From NCBI GenBank assembly GCA_025677825.1, contig JAIXMO010000030.1, positions 124,001 through 188,000 of the forward strand: a stretch of DNA of 64,000 nt, in the 5' to 3' direction. This stretch comes from Helicostylum pulchrum. Its lineage: Eukaryota > Mucoromycota > Mucoromycetes > Mucorales > Mucoraceae. The notes under the pieces are model-generated. The model did no database searches. It saw nothing but the letters and a program-made list of their open reading frames with translations, and had not been told where the DNA came from. This document shows positions 21,330-31,037 of the stretch, piece after piece. Within the stretch, counting starts at the first letter, position 1; each line of letters starts with the position of its first letter. The translations under genes were made by a program, and so were the position numbers.

Positions 21330-24089
21330 TTATTTAGTTCCTTCTTTAAACAAGTCATCATCATCGTCATCCCAACCCCATCCATCATTTAATTCATTAT
21401 CAATTTCACTATCAATAGCTTGAAAGTCTAACGCACGCGAAAGTACAGGTGTGGCTTTATCCTGAGATGGTTCAACAATTGTTGCATCAGCAGATTTCTT
21501 CTCTTCAGGTATATTAGTAGGTTCTTCATCAAATATGTCTTGATCCGCATCTCCCCAGCCGCCTTCCGTATCTTCCATATCCATCATATCAACTTCTAAT
21601 AAAGGTGACGGTTCTAACGATTTAGATACAGTAGATGATGTAGCGATAGTTTGATGAAGTTGCTCATCCGCAAATAAATCATCATCTTCATCATCTCCCC
21701 ACCCACTTTCTGCTACTTCCATATCATCGTCTGGTGTATACTCAAGAGCGCTAGCAGTTAACGAAGGTACAGGACTTGGTGTACTCGTAGGCGCAGCTAC
21801 CAAACTAGACAACGCAGAAACAGCGTTTGTAGCAGTTGGCTGATGAACCACTGATGCCGCAACCGATCTTTCCTGGGCCAATCCACCTGTTTTAATTTCC
21901 TGTATATTTGCTTGTCTCAACTCGGTATCAGCAAACAAAGCACTGAGCAAACCGACCAGTTCCGATTTTTCAAACATGTGTAAAACACCATGTCGATACG
22001 CATCCATAATTTCGCGCATATTCATTTCCAAAATATCTTTGACAAGCCAGAACTTTTCCCAGCTATCTACTAATTCAGAGACAAAGCTTTCTGTTGCATC
22101 TTTACCAGGTAGATCAAATGCACTTACAAGTTGTGTAAGACTATTTAAGGTCACTGCAATCACATGAGATTCATCGGCTCCGATATCTGATAATTCTTCA
22201 ATATCTCGAATAAGACGACCCAAGATATTACCTACAATTCTACCAAGCATGTCCAAGAACAACGTCTCGTCTACAACAAGTTGTGTTTCGGCTGCAAAGG
22301 AGTGTACAAGTTGAATGACTTTGGTAATCGTTTGTTCACATTCTTGTTGGAATCGAATGTTCTCTGCCATACCAGTAAACCCGTCCAATTGATCCAGTAG
22401 AGATTGAATTACTTGCACTCGATGCATCATTGCAATTTCGTACCAAGCTTTACCAAGCTCCTGTAATCGATTAGACGCCTCATTCAAATCCGCGTCAAGT
22501 GTATTAAAGGATTTAAATTCAGGTTTAGCAGCAATCACAGATGTCATCTGCTTAGCAAGCCATAAACAATCGTTTCTAAACACCAGTGAACTAGCTGGAC
22601 CAGATAAAAACTGACGTCGATGATAACTTGGCATAATGGCACGATACATATCTAATAAATCTTGGATACCTTCTACTAACGTTGCAGCCGAGATAGGATG
22701 TTCTTTTAATAATTGAGATGCTTCATCCAACGTATCCGAAATCAATACAGAAAGAATTTGTGGTGTTTGTGTGATTTTGTATTTGTAAATGTGTCCGTCT
22801 TCATTGACTTGAGTCATCTCTGCATCGTATAATTTACGTACCATTACTTTTCTTCCATCCTGTAAAATTCTTTCACGTCTCTTCTTGGCATAGTGTTTAT
22901 CAATATTTTGTACATACAAGTTCAATGCACTGGGCTCTTCAGAATAAACTTGATATCCGTACGTTGACGTACATTGCTTTTCAAACGAAGTAACAGATTG
23001 TGCAATGACGTTAAAATCAGATAAATTGTATTTGGTGGAAGGAATAGCAGGTGCAATACCATGTGTAATCATCGTCTTTTCAAGTTGAGGTAAAAGAACA
23101 TTTCCAAACACTAAATTTAATTCATCATCTTTTGTATTCTCAAACAAGTACTTGAAAAAGAATCCAAGTATATTATCCAATTGTTGTAACATCAATATAG
23201 GATCCATCTTTTGAATATCTTCTTCGTCTTCATTTTGTGGGGTATGTTTGATCACTTGTAATACACCACCAGAACTGAATTCATCTATCGTAACATGATC
23301 TATTTGTAAAAAATGACTAACACCCTGTTCAAAATAAGGATTAAATATGTTCTTGAAAATAAGTCTTTGAATACACATCATCTCTTCTGGTAACAACCCC
23401 AAACGATGTAACGATTGTAAGACGTGACTAACATGTGTAGACTTTGTAGATGTCGGTGTTGATTTAAACGTAGTTAAAATACGCATTGACCCCATATTAT
23501 ATTGTATAGCTGTTCGAATATCGTCTTGCAACTGATGAATCAAGCTTAATTTTACATTTGCCATTCTTTCATTCATCAAATTCATCACTCTTGTATCTGC
23601 TTGCCATGTACTCAATATTGTTTCAAGTTTCGCAATATGTTCTACGGCTTCTAAATACAAGCACTCTTTTAATTCCAAATGAATCATATTGATAATATCC
23701 AGCATTTGTTCCAGTGTCTCCAAGGTGTCAATCTTGACTTTATTCTTTTCTGACGCTAGCAAAGCTTGTTGGTATTTTTCGATACTTGTTGTAACAATCT
23801 CTTGTGTTTCTTTTACTTGTTGTTCACTGGTATCTACTTGTTGAACAAGTTTAAAGATACTATCATAGAGTTCTTGACTGGTGTTGTAACTAGTAGAGAA
23901 TTCATCAAAGTGTGTGTAAACTTGTTGAAATAACTCTTGTTGTAACGCGTCAGAAGTTGCAGTCAGTTTGGTAAGTACTGTGGATAAAGACTTTGAATCA
24001 ATATTGTTGTTTAGTATGCCATCTCTGGTATTGTCGTTATCTAATAGTCGAGCAAGAAATGCTTCGTCAAGTTTTCTTATAGGTGGCAT
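21330..24089 (-). CDS. ZW10: ZW10-like subunit of the Dsl1/NRZ tethering complex
   Basis: Large helical protein of the tether that captures COPI retrograde vesicles at the ER; in animals also a kinetochore protein. Single exon, 919 residues, ATG at 24089. The N-terminal third is coiled-coil-rich (LQQELFQQVYTHFDEF; QVDTSEQQVKETQEIV; LDIINMIHLELKECLYLEA), as in the ZW10 N-terminal domain. The middle carries PSYHRRQFLSGPASSLVFRNDCLW and LGKAWYEIAMMHRVQ, typical ZW10 motifs. The C-terminal approximately 130 residues are acidic and unstructured, with tryptophan-acidic motifs around W797 (GWGDDEDDDLF), W845 (GWGDADQDIF) and W904/W906 (GWGWDDDDDDLF). These resemble COPI-binding Trp motifs of yeast Dsl1. 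The family call is firm; the tail function is inferred. Confidence 0.92.
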   Translation of the reverse strand: MPPIRKLDEAFLARLLDNDNTRDGILNNNIDSKSLSTVLTKLTATSDALQQELFQQVYTHFDEFSTSYNTSQELYDSIFKLVQQVDTSEQQVKETQEIVTTSIEKYQQALLASEKNKVKIDTLETLEQMLDIINMIHLELKECLYLEAVEHIAKLETILSTWQADTRVMNLMNERMANVKLSLIHQLQDDIRTAIQYNMGSMRILTTFKSTPTSTKSTHVSHVLQSLHRLGLLPEEMMCIQRLIFKNIFNPYFEQGVSHFLQIDHVTIDEFSSGGVLQVIKHTPQNEDEEDIQKMDPILMLQQLDNILGFFFKYLFENTKDDELNLVFGNVLLPQLEKTMITHGIAPAIPSTKYNLSDFNVIAQSVTSFEKQCTSTYGYQVYSEEPSALNLYVQNIDKHYAKKRRERILQDGRKVMVRKLYDAEMTQVNEDGHIYKYKITQTPQILSVLISDTLDEASQLLKEHPISAATLVEGIQDLLDMYRAIMPSYHRRQFLSGPASSLVFRNDCLWLAKQMTSVIAAKPEFKSFNTLDADLNEASNRLQELGKAWYEIAMMHRVQVIQSLLDQLDGFTGMAENIRFQQECEQTITKVIQLVHSFAAETQLVVDETLFLDMLGRIVGNILGRLIRDIEELSDIGADESHVIAVTLNSLTQLVSAFDLPGKDATESFVSELVDSWEKFWLVKDILEMNMREIMDAYRHGVLHMFEKSELVGLLSALFADTELRQANIQEIKTGGLAQERSVAASVVHQPTATNAVSALSSLVAAPTSTPSPVPSLTASALEYTPDDDMEVAESGWGDDEDDDLFADEQLHQTIATSSTVSKSLEPSPLLEVDMMDMEDTEGGWGDADQDIFDEEPTNIPEEKKSADATIVEPSQDKATPVLSRALDFQAIDSEIDNELNDGWGWDDDDDDLFKEGTK

Positions 24090-24671
24090 AACTGTAAAAC
24101 AAAATAGTAAAAAAAAAACTTATTAAAAAATATTATGCCTCTGTGGTTTTTTAAAACAAATATTTATTCACCACCAGTCTTCCAATGGGAAACAACAAAC
24201 ATCAAGTTCGTAAAAAAAAAAGCATAGGATCCTTTTAATTATTCAAAAAAGAGAGAGATAGAGAGACAAATACCGGTTAACCCATCTCTTCATTTATACT
24301 CTCATTGACGACACTAAGAATCGACACTGAGTACTCGCTTAGTAACATTAACGCGGGAAGACGTCTACAAATTAATAGGCATAACTTCTGTTTTCGACCA
24401 ATCATATCAATAATAAAAGCTCCTTCAAAAGTTTCGTAAAATACTATTGATCGTTAGATTAACATTGACACCCCTATTTCGCTAAATATTTTGTGAAATT
24501 TCCAAAAAGATTGGCTTGAACTTTCCATCTTCATTTGTGAACTAATAATAATTTTCCTCTTCGTCTATATACCCTAACAAGAGTCTACATTTGAGTAATT
24601 TAAAACAAGTTGGATATCAAAATAAAATAATCGCAAGCTTTCGAATCAGGTCAAATCAATTATATACTCTT
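24090..24671. other. intergenic region upstream of ZW10
   Basis: About 580 bases, AT-rich, with a GAGAGA stretch near 24250-24266. Likely ZW10 promoter; nothing else recognised. Confidence 0.6.
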
Positions 24672-25000
24672 AAGACAGCTCATTATTATCAGACAAACGA
24701 AATCTTCCATGTTCACAAGTAAAGTTCTGTACGTTTGGTACATAAAAACTCAACAAATCAATCAATTCTTGTGAGGGAATCGAATTATTTCGCTCGACAA
24801 CTTTCACCTTTTGAAAGCATCCAAGACTTTGGAAAAAGTTGTCATATATGATTCTTCAATGCCTTCATGCTCTCTTTCATATGCATTGGCAGGAGTACAG
24901 TTTAAATATGCGTATGGCAACTTATACATACATTCCGCTAGCTGCAATACAATATCAATGTCTACTTGGTCGAAGGTGCGTCTGGATTAGAGTTAAATAT
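24672..25000 (-). pseudogene. coding remnant of an unidentified protein with one frameshift
   Basis: On the minus strand one frame (about 24990-24812) reads VDIDIVLQLAECMYKLPYAY, then ESYMTTFSKVLDAFKR and a stop. The adjacent frame continues with KVVERNNSIPSQELIDLLSF, then YVPNVQNFTCEHGRFRLSD. A missing base near 24813 explains the switch. The stretch looks like real protein sequence, but I cannot name the family and no start was found. Confidence 0.45.
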
Positions 25001-25179
25001 GCCAATTTATCCCATCCTTTTCTTTTCTTATGACAAACTAACGTATAAGTATTACGTATGAAACAAACTTAAGACCTCCTTTTTTATCAATAAAAAAAAA
25101 AGTCTTTTTTTCCCTTTTCCTTTCTTTCAATCTAAAGACCACCTCCTAAACTCAAAAAGACCAAGTTTGTATTTCCTCT

Positions 25180-25216
25180 TGCACAAGACCTCCTACACAA
25201 GACCTCCTATACAAGA
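25180..25216 (+). repeat. short tandem repeat, unit CAAGACCTCCTA(C/T)A
   Basis: About three units of 14 bases in tandem (CAAGACCTCCTACA, CAAGACCTCCTATA, plus a diverged flanking copy), with a related AAGACCTCC near 25072 and AAGACCACC near 25135. Confidence 0.7.
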
Positions 25217-25379
25217 TGGACTTTCCAACATTTTGGTCGACGGTATTGCCAACGTAGATAAATAAATGAACAAGATATATAAAACAAGCACGCAAGAACA
25301 GGTATGTGAGAAGTAATATACAGCACCTTTTTTTGAACTTGTGAATTGACAGTGTATTTGCTCATTTTAAAGGAAGTGT

Positions 25380-25460
25380 CTTGGTGCTCACCAAAAAGAA
25401 AACCTGGTGCTCACAAAAAGAAAAATATGGTGCCCACAAAAAGAAAAACCTGGTGCGCGT
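25380..25460 (+). repeat. minisatellite, unit about 24-26 bases
   Basis: Three to four diverged units of the form TGGTGCTCACAAAAAGAAAA. The third unit has GCCC in place of GCTC and the last ends TGGTGCGCG. It lies at the 5' side of a family A repeat copy. Confidence 0.8.
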
Positions 25461-25469
25461 ATCTTTCTT

Positions 25470-25775
25470 CTTTCTCCTTCTTTTTCTTCTTTCTTTTCAC
25501 TTTTTTTTTTTTACTGTTTAACCCTGTAAGTACTTTTTTATATGCGCATCTTTCAAGGGAGCTTACATTGATTATTATTATTTTTAGCTTGTTGTCAAAA
25601 ATGCTCGAATGTGCTCCACCTGACTGTTATACCTTGTTACCTTTAATTTCTTTTAACTGTGTCGCCTTCTTGTAGCGAGCTCACAACCACTCTTCTGGCA
25701 GCTGCCAAGATCTGTTTTCCCTTTTCGGCATTTACCTTGCTTTCTAACGGGGTCAAGAACCAAGAAAAGAAATAA
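25470..25775 (+). repeat. dispersed repeat family A, copy 1
   Basis: A segment of about 280 bases that recurs in reverse orientation at 41190-41470 and in part at 61673-61712. A GTAAGT...TTTTTAG segment (about 25528-25587) conserved in both large copies looks like a fossil intron. Downstream, coding-like sequence reads SELTTTLLAAAKICFPFSAF, matching SELTTALLTADKIYFPFLAF in copy 2. The copy is truncated near 25775, where a family B remnant begins. No known transposon protein was recognised. Confidence 0.7.
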
Positions 25776-26306
25776 TCATTAAATGAAGACCAGTTTTTTT
25801 TCCTGTACGTCGCATCTCATGTCGTTAAACGTCATCAAAAGCCCGCGTTTTCATTTGATAATATTACCAATCCTTTCCAATGGGACTATGTAATCAAGCT
25901 TTGGGCTCCCATGTTTGAGGAGTTATTTGAAGATGTCAATATCTTAGGTACTAAATGGGGTGATACCGTTTTCAAGCTTGCCCATGAACTTGCTAAGGAA
26001 CTTACTGATGAACTTGCTAATGAACTTGCTAATAAACTTGCTAATGAACTTGCTAATGAACTTGCTAATGAACTTTCTAATCAAGATGGTACTACTGATC
26101 TTAAAGTTGACGTAAGAATCATTATGGATAAAATGTTCAAATGCACAATGTTGAATATGATGTTTCTTCTGGGGTAATTCAGCAAATACGATCTCGGAAA
26201 CTTAAAATAGCAAGCTGACAGATGCAAAGTTCTGATTGAAGGAAAGAATGTCATCAATACGCTTGTCGCTAATGGTCTTGATATTTGTATGTCTTGGCCT
26301 TAGATA
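25776..26306 (+). pseudogene. family B gene remnant, copy 1 (C-terminal half) with an ELAN tandem repeat
   Basis: Coding sequence reads FFFLYVASHVVKRHQKPAF, NPFQWDYVIKLWAPMFEELF, then ILGTKWGDTVFKLAHELAKE. It next runs into an in-frame four-residue repeat (ELAN and variants, about 26000-26082, 12-base DNA unit), then DLKVDVRIIMDKM. After a frame change near 26165 the frame at 26220-26302 reads DRCKVLIEGKNVINTLVANG and stops. It shares most of its 5' part with copy 2 on the opposite strand (26347-27158). The N-terminal half is missing. The gene family is unnamed; its function is unknown. Confidence 0.65.
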
Positions 26307-26346
26307 GCTGTTGTGACGTGAGCAAGTAATGCGTAGTCGAATCTTG

Positions 26347-27158
26347 CTAAGTCAACATCCTCTGGTTCGGAAACAGAAGAACAAGCTTGTAGCTCATTGA
26401 TATCATCAATAACTCCTCAAACATTGGAGCCCAAAGCTTAATCACGTAGTCCCATTCGGAACAATCAGTGATATTATCAAATAAGTAGCCAGACTTTTGA
26501 TGACGTTTGATGATATGGAAGACGACGTAAAGGAAAAATTCTTCATCTTCATTCATTGAAGTTTTTTTAGCTTGGTCCTTCACCCAGTTTGACAAGGCTT
26601 TGTTCTTTTTTTCAAGTCCCGTCTTTGCTCTTGACAGCCGTTGCAACGTGATGGAGTAATCAGCAGTCAAATCGTTCAAATTTAAAATCAAGTCGAAGTC
26701 TTCTGGCTCCACGACAGGAAAACGAGCTTTTAAATCATTCCACTGTTCTTGAGTGAATATTGAAGACAGTCCAACCTCGAACTCAAATGACAAGTCTAAC
26801 AACGAATTCATACCTAAGCTAACCATTGTTTGTTCTTGTATGGAATGGCTACTAAAATCCTCATATTTATCCAAAGCTTTGTTTTTAATATAAGAGCCTA
26901 TGCTCTCGTCCAAACCAGAAACAGAAACAGCATCATTTTCTTTTACTGGCGTTGTTCTTCTAACTGTTGCTGTTGTTGATTTTCTTTTTTTGGCATTGAC
27001 CTTGTTTTGTAGTATTTCTTCGACTGTATAATTAAAATACTCCAGTTGAAGATCGGCTTGTCTTCGTTCAGACTCTTCTACATTCTGCTATTATTATTCT
27101 TTATTAGATAATCATACATTCAAATTACTTTCTTCCCTATTAAACATACCTCAATCAT
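26347..27158 (-). pseudogene. family B gene, copy 2 (most complete N-terminal half, rearranged 3' end)
   Basis: Exon 1 is only ATG-ATT-GAG (27158-27150). A GTATGT..TAG intron leads to exon 2 (27087-26347). The protein starts with a charged helix (NVEESERRQADLQLEYFNY), a basic nuclear-signal-like NAKKRKSTTATVRR, then GLDESIGSYIKNKALDKYE, a central acidic part (VVEPEDFDLILNLNDL), and the shared block FFLYVVFHIIKRHQK...SEWDYVIKLWAPMFEEL. After EELL the frame shifts by one base relative to copy 1. The shifted frame repeats a PEDVDL-type segment already present upstream, which points to a recombination junction near 26385. It could still express a truncated protein of about 249 residues, but the tail looks broken. 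Confidence 0.55.
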
Positions 27159-28080
27159 AGTGGAAAACTATATATTTTCTATACAGAAATAAAAGAATTA
27201 TTTGCCTATTTACAAACTCACAAACAACTTAATACATTGCATAGTGGCCGCGTTTATCACATGAAGATAATGATTGTTTGTCGTACATATGCAATGATGA
27301 GATAACCATTGCAAAAAGTAATTTTTCTCCTTGAAGCTCAAAAACAACAGTGATTGTGAATGATAAGTAATCAAATAACTAAATGACGTCCGTTTTTCCG
27401 TTATTAAAAGAGAAATAACAACATTTTTTTCCTACATCATAACACATACCAGTATTTTTTTCTTTTCTGAGGAAAGTATTTGGAAGAAAAATTATTTGTT
27501 GACTTTTATCGAGCCTTCTCAAGCAAACTTCCTAGAGTAACCATATAAGTTTTAAAGCCAATGGGGAAATTCGTGTAATTTTTTCGAGACGCCTTGAATT
27601 TATTACACAACTTCCTTTCAGGGTTACTATTGGCTTTGAAAGTTTATGGTCACTCACGGACTGGGACGAGGAAGTTTACTTTAGAAGGCTCTTATAGCCT
27701 TGGAATAAAGCTCCAATGATTTTTATTCCAATTATTCGTGGAGGGTAATACCTCCAAAACAGTTTATTTTTATTAATAGAGAATATGATACTCCTAAAAA
27801 CACTTACTTCGGCGTTTAAGATTTGGCCGTGTGATAAAATCCTGCAAAATAATGTGCCACCAGGTTTTTTTAGGAACTTTCATAGACAATTAGAGCCACG
27901 TTTATTGTTCATCAAACCTTTTTGAACAACATTCGTAGAAGGCATTTGCTTGTTAAATAATAATAAAAAAAAATTTAGGCTATCAAAGCCAACGTGTATT
28001 TTAATTTTTAAGCGGGGGTAATATGAACGGATCGCCTATTTGAAACCAGGCAGCAGTTACTCATTTTATACCCCGAGAGA
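27159..28080. other. repeat-rich region with a fold-back structure, no gene
   Basis: About 920 bases between family B copy 2 and the retrotransposon fragment. The only structure seen is the inverted repeat at 27511-27692. Confidence 0.6.
27511..27692. repeat. imperfect inverted repeat / fold-back element
   Basis: The left arm (27511-27562) contains GAGCCTTCTCAAGCAAACTT, then AGTAACCATATAAG and AAAGCCAAT. The right arm read in reverse complement (27692-27630) contains GAGCCTTCTAAAGTAAACTT, then GTGACCATAAACTTTC and AAAGCCAAT, with about 14 extra bases in the middle. The arms are roughly three-quarters identical by eye. Origin is unclear: MITE remnant or rearranged element. Confidence 0.6.
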
Positions 28081-29360
28081 CATGGCTTCCTCCAGTACCA
28101 ATTTTTGGGATCTTTTGAAACACCGCCGACAGGCACAAAACCTAACCAAATGACAATTTCAGTAACAACACTAATGGATCGCAAGATCCTTCAACTCTGG
28201 ATCCCCCTTCGACGAAAACAGAAGATTCTTATGCGAATGCAACTCAATTGTCAAAATCTTCTTCGAGATCTACAATCTCACTTTTAAACCCTTCAGGAAA
28301 ACCTATGATTCTTAAGGCAGGTACAGTACCCCACTCGGTTTATTATGCCTTACCTGTAGCTCAAATGACATTCCAAGGACCTCTCCTCACTGCTTTAAGG
28401 GAATTGTCCCCTCTTATAACTGGTCTTGGCTTAACTATCAAGGAATCTCAAAGCCACCGCATTTTTGAACTTGCTTTAGCCACCGCCGAGAATTGTAACT
28501 CGGCTATGTCCTCACCTATTACTATTACTCATGGCGAACAGACTTTCGCCTTCCCTGCTTTCCCAGCAGTCTCCTCTGGACAAGGGCTTCTTAAATTAAA
28601 CCTCTCTGAACTGGATATCATGAATTATGATACACTCAAGACCCGTCGATGAACGACAATGCTTTACTTGTGATAAAAAGGCCACATCGCTCTTCGTTGC
28701 CTTCGTGAAGCTATGTTAGCATCAAATGACGTTACAGGTGCTAAAAGAACTCGTATCAGTAATAAGAGAACGACCGAAGGTAACCACATACCTTTCGTAC
28801 ACGGTCCCTCCGGCTCTAACGCCTCTATCCATGCTCCCACTACTGCCTCCTCCCCCAAAATTGCCGAAGTGGTCGATCTCGCGACTCCTCCCGTAGAAAA
28901 TACCTCGCAGCTCACTCAAGAAGCCGATAATTCCTCTCATATTAATAAAAATGCGGGCATGCACGATGCATCCGCGGATAACTATAACCATATTTACTAG
29001 AACCCAATACTATTGAACTCCCTAATTTAAATAGCAATTCTCTCAGTAACCCTAATACTAAAACGAAAAAGAAATCTCCTCTCGCCGTTCCCTATCATGT
29101 CTTGGATCGCCTCAACAAAGGTCAAGGACCTGAGCGCATGAGCATTTATGTATATATATATATATATAAAACATATAATAGACATTTATTATGCCACAAA
29201 AACAAAAAAATAAATTTACTAATCTGAAAGTCGGCTCACTAAACTGCCGTAGCATAACTAAAACTTCCTCGCCCCCCCCCCCCTGTTCATCTCTTTGTAA
29301 GATTACATCTTGATATTGTAATTTACCTACATCAGACCTTGGTCTGGCCGTTGTTGCGAT
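28081..29360 (+). mobile_element. non-LTR (LINE-type) retrotransposon fragment: ORF1 with zinc knuckle and start of ORF2 endonuclease
   Basis: Broken frames in one direction. 28248-28652 encodes ORF1-like sequence (SGKPMILKAGTVPHSVYYAL; TALRELSPLITGLGLTIKES). Then, through two frame changes, CFTC-DKK-GHIALRC gives a CCHC zinc knuckle (28655-28700), followed by a Ser/Thr-rich tail (28713-29000). At about 29218 a new stretch reads LKVGSLNCRSITKTSS, the typical start of an apurinic-type endonuclease domain, and LHLDIVIYLHQT echoes its LDI...LQET motif. Reverse transcriptase is absent, so the element is truncated at its 3' side near 29360. The 28.0-28.1 kb region is its approximate 5' limit. Inactive by inspection. 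Confidence 0.7.
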
Positions 29361-29365
29361 ACAGA

Positions 29366-29656
29366 TTAAAACAATAGTCTTCTTTTGTAGATCTTTAAGG
29401 GAATTTCCAAGTCATCAGAATAGTGATCTTTCAGGTAGTTAATTAGAATATCTACATCCCAAGTTTTTAACTTGTGTGCAGCAGGAACAGAAACAGGTTG
29501 GTTTCGTTTGGTCTTAAAAAAATCACTTATCAATGGATGTTGTGCTATTGGTTCTTTATCAGGATGTAGGCGCCTAAATACTGATGCAATTGCTGATCTA
29601 ACACCGTTGAGATGTTGGGTACTAAATTGATTATTGTCCCAGAATATTTTGTACAT
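29366..29656 (-). mobile_element. fragment of a DIRS-type tyrosine recombinase (N-terminal SAM-like part)
   Basis: Minus-strand frame with LNGVRSAIASVFRRLHP, PLISDFFKTKRNQP and LKTWDVDILINYLKDHYSD. This pattern matches the core-binding region of tyrosine recombinases from DIRS-like retroelements of fungi as I know them. The catalytic half (R...HxxR..Y) is missing: the frame ends at 29366. The fragment directly abuts the truncated LINE fragment, which is on the other strand. Family call from general pattern only. Confidence 0.55.
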
Positions 29657-29759
29657 TATACTCTTCTACAAGAAGTCTGCGCGGTTCGTGTTTCGGTCTA
29701 TACAAAAGTTTTGGCTATTGAATTAAAAATAGAGCTCGCGAAAAATACGAAGACTTCAG

Positions 29760-30270
29760 TAGCCATACCAAATGGCTACAAACAATAATAAACTCGATCT
29801 TAGCCTTGTCATATGCTTCCGAAGACGGACAATCCACGTTATTTACTCAAAACCGGTGGAATGAATTACAAGCTCGTTTTCCTGTCGCTTTCAAAGGCAA
29901 AGACCGGATTTGAAAAAAAAGTCAAAATGTTGTCTAACTGGGTGAAGCACCAAGAGAAAAATGTATCGCTAAATGAAGACGAAGATTTTTTTCATGTCGA
30001 TTTTTAAACCGGTAGTGCCATCTTCATTTGCCAGTTTAAAAATGGTATCATCCCATTTGGTATACCAATTGTTTATATTATCAAGCAATTCTTCAAACAT
30101 AAGGGCCTAAAGCTTGATAACATAGTCCGTAGAATCAAGTAAAGAGGCGGACTTTTGATGACGTTTAATGACATTCGAATTATTATGGATAAAATCGTTC
30201 AAATGCGCAACATTGAATATGATGTTTCTTCCGGCAAACTCTTTAAATACGTTCCGGGCTGTATGTTGCC
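29760..30270. pseudogene. family B remnants, copy 3, in three pieces with an internal inversion
   Basis: Plus strand 29813-30005 reads LSKAKTGFEKKVKMLSNWVK, then KNVSLNEDEDFFHVDF, matching the centre of copy 2. Minus strand (about 30172-30005) reads VIKRHQKSASLLDS, ALMFEELLDNIN and YTKWDDTIFKLANEDGTTGL, matching copy 1 without its ELAN repeat. Plus strand 30170-30260 reads DIRIIMDKIVQMRNIEYDVS. The middle piece is therefore inverted relative to its flanks. All pieces contain stops or frame changes. Confidence 0.6.
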
Positions 30271-31037
30271 AACAAGTGGCACTCGTTCTCTTTGGTCAAT
30301 ACGTGGGACAATTTTGAATTATTGCCCAATTTGATTAAGTAAAAAGTCTTTTGAATTTCAAGAACAAATGCGTTGAAATCGGTGATTTGTTAAAAGATCA
30401 CTTACTTCTAGTGACAATAGAAGAGGTTCTACGCCTGGTCCTAAGTACCTCCCTTTAAAAAAAATAAACTTATGGAAGTACTGCTTATAATCTACTCACT
30501 TCCAAAAGTCACAAACAATAAAAATACTAGCTTTTTTTTTGCTTACATCTGTCTTTATAAATAAACGTATGATTTATTTACGGGCTTTGTATTTTTTACA
30601 CAGGTAAAAAAGAAAAGTGTATTTTCGTTGTTTAATGTAAAAGTGATAAGCTACTCTTCGATTATCGATCACGGCAGAGTCGCACTCATTTCTATAAATG
30701 GCCTTCAATCGATCATATAATAATAGTTGATATTATTATTTCCATACTTTCTCTTTTCTTTGAGTTTTTTTTTAAAAAAGACATGTAAATTTATAATATC
30801 AAAAAGAAATACTTGAACTAATAAGTTTATATAGTGTATTTAACCATACTACTGACTGTATATGAAACGGAACTACATGGAGACACGCACGATAAAGAGA
30901 GAGAAACGGGTCTCGTTTGAATGCTTTTGATTACCCTTTTAATCACTTGTATCACCTAATATAATAAACCAATTTCACATCGGGCACCGAGTTTTTTTTT
31001 TTCTCTTTTTTTCCTTTTTTTCTTTATAGTAAAAAAG
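30271..31037. other. intergenic region upstream of the kelch gene
   Basis: About 770 bases. A coding-like echo (FKNKCVEIGDLLKDHLLL) near 30358-30420 may be the tail of the family B copy. The rest is AT-rich, ending in a T-rich leader before the kelch ATG. No other feature. Confidence 0.55.

Noticed and set aside
25380..25460. CRISPR-like array
   Set aside because: Units are contiguous without spacers and diverged; it is a minisatellite in a eukaryotic genome.
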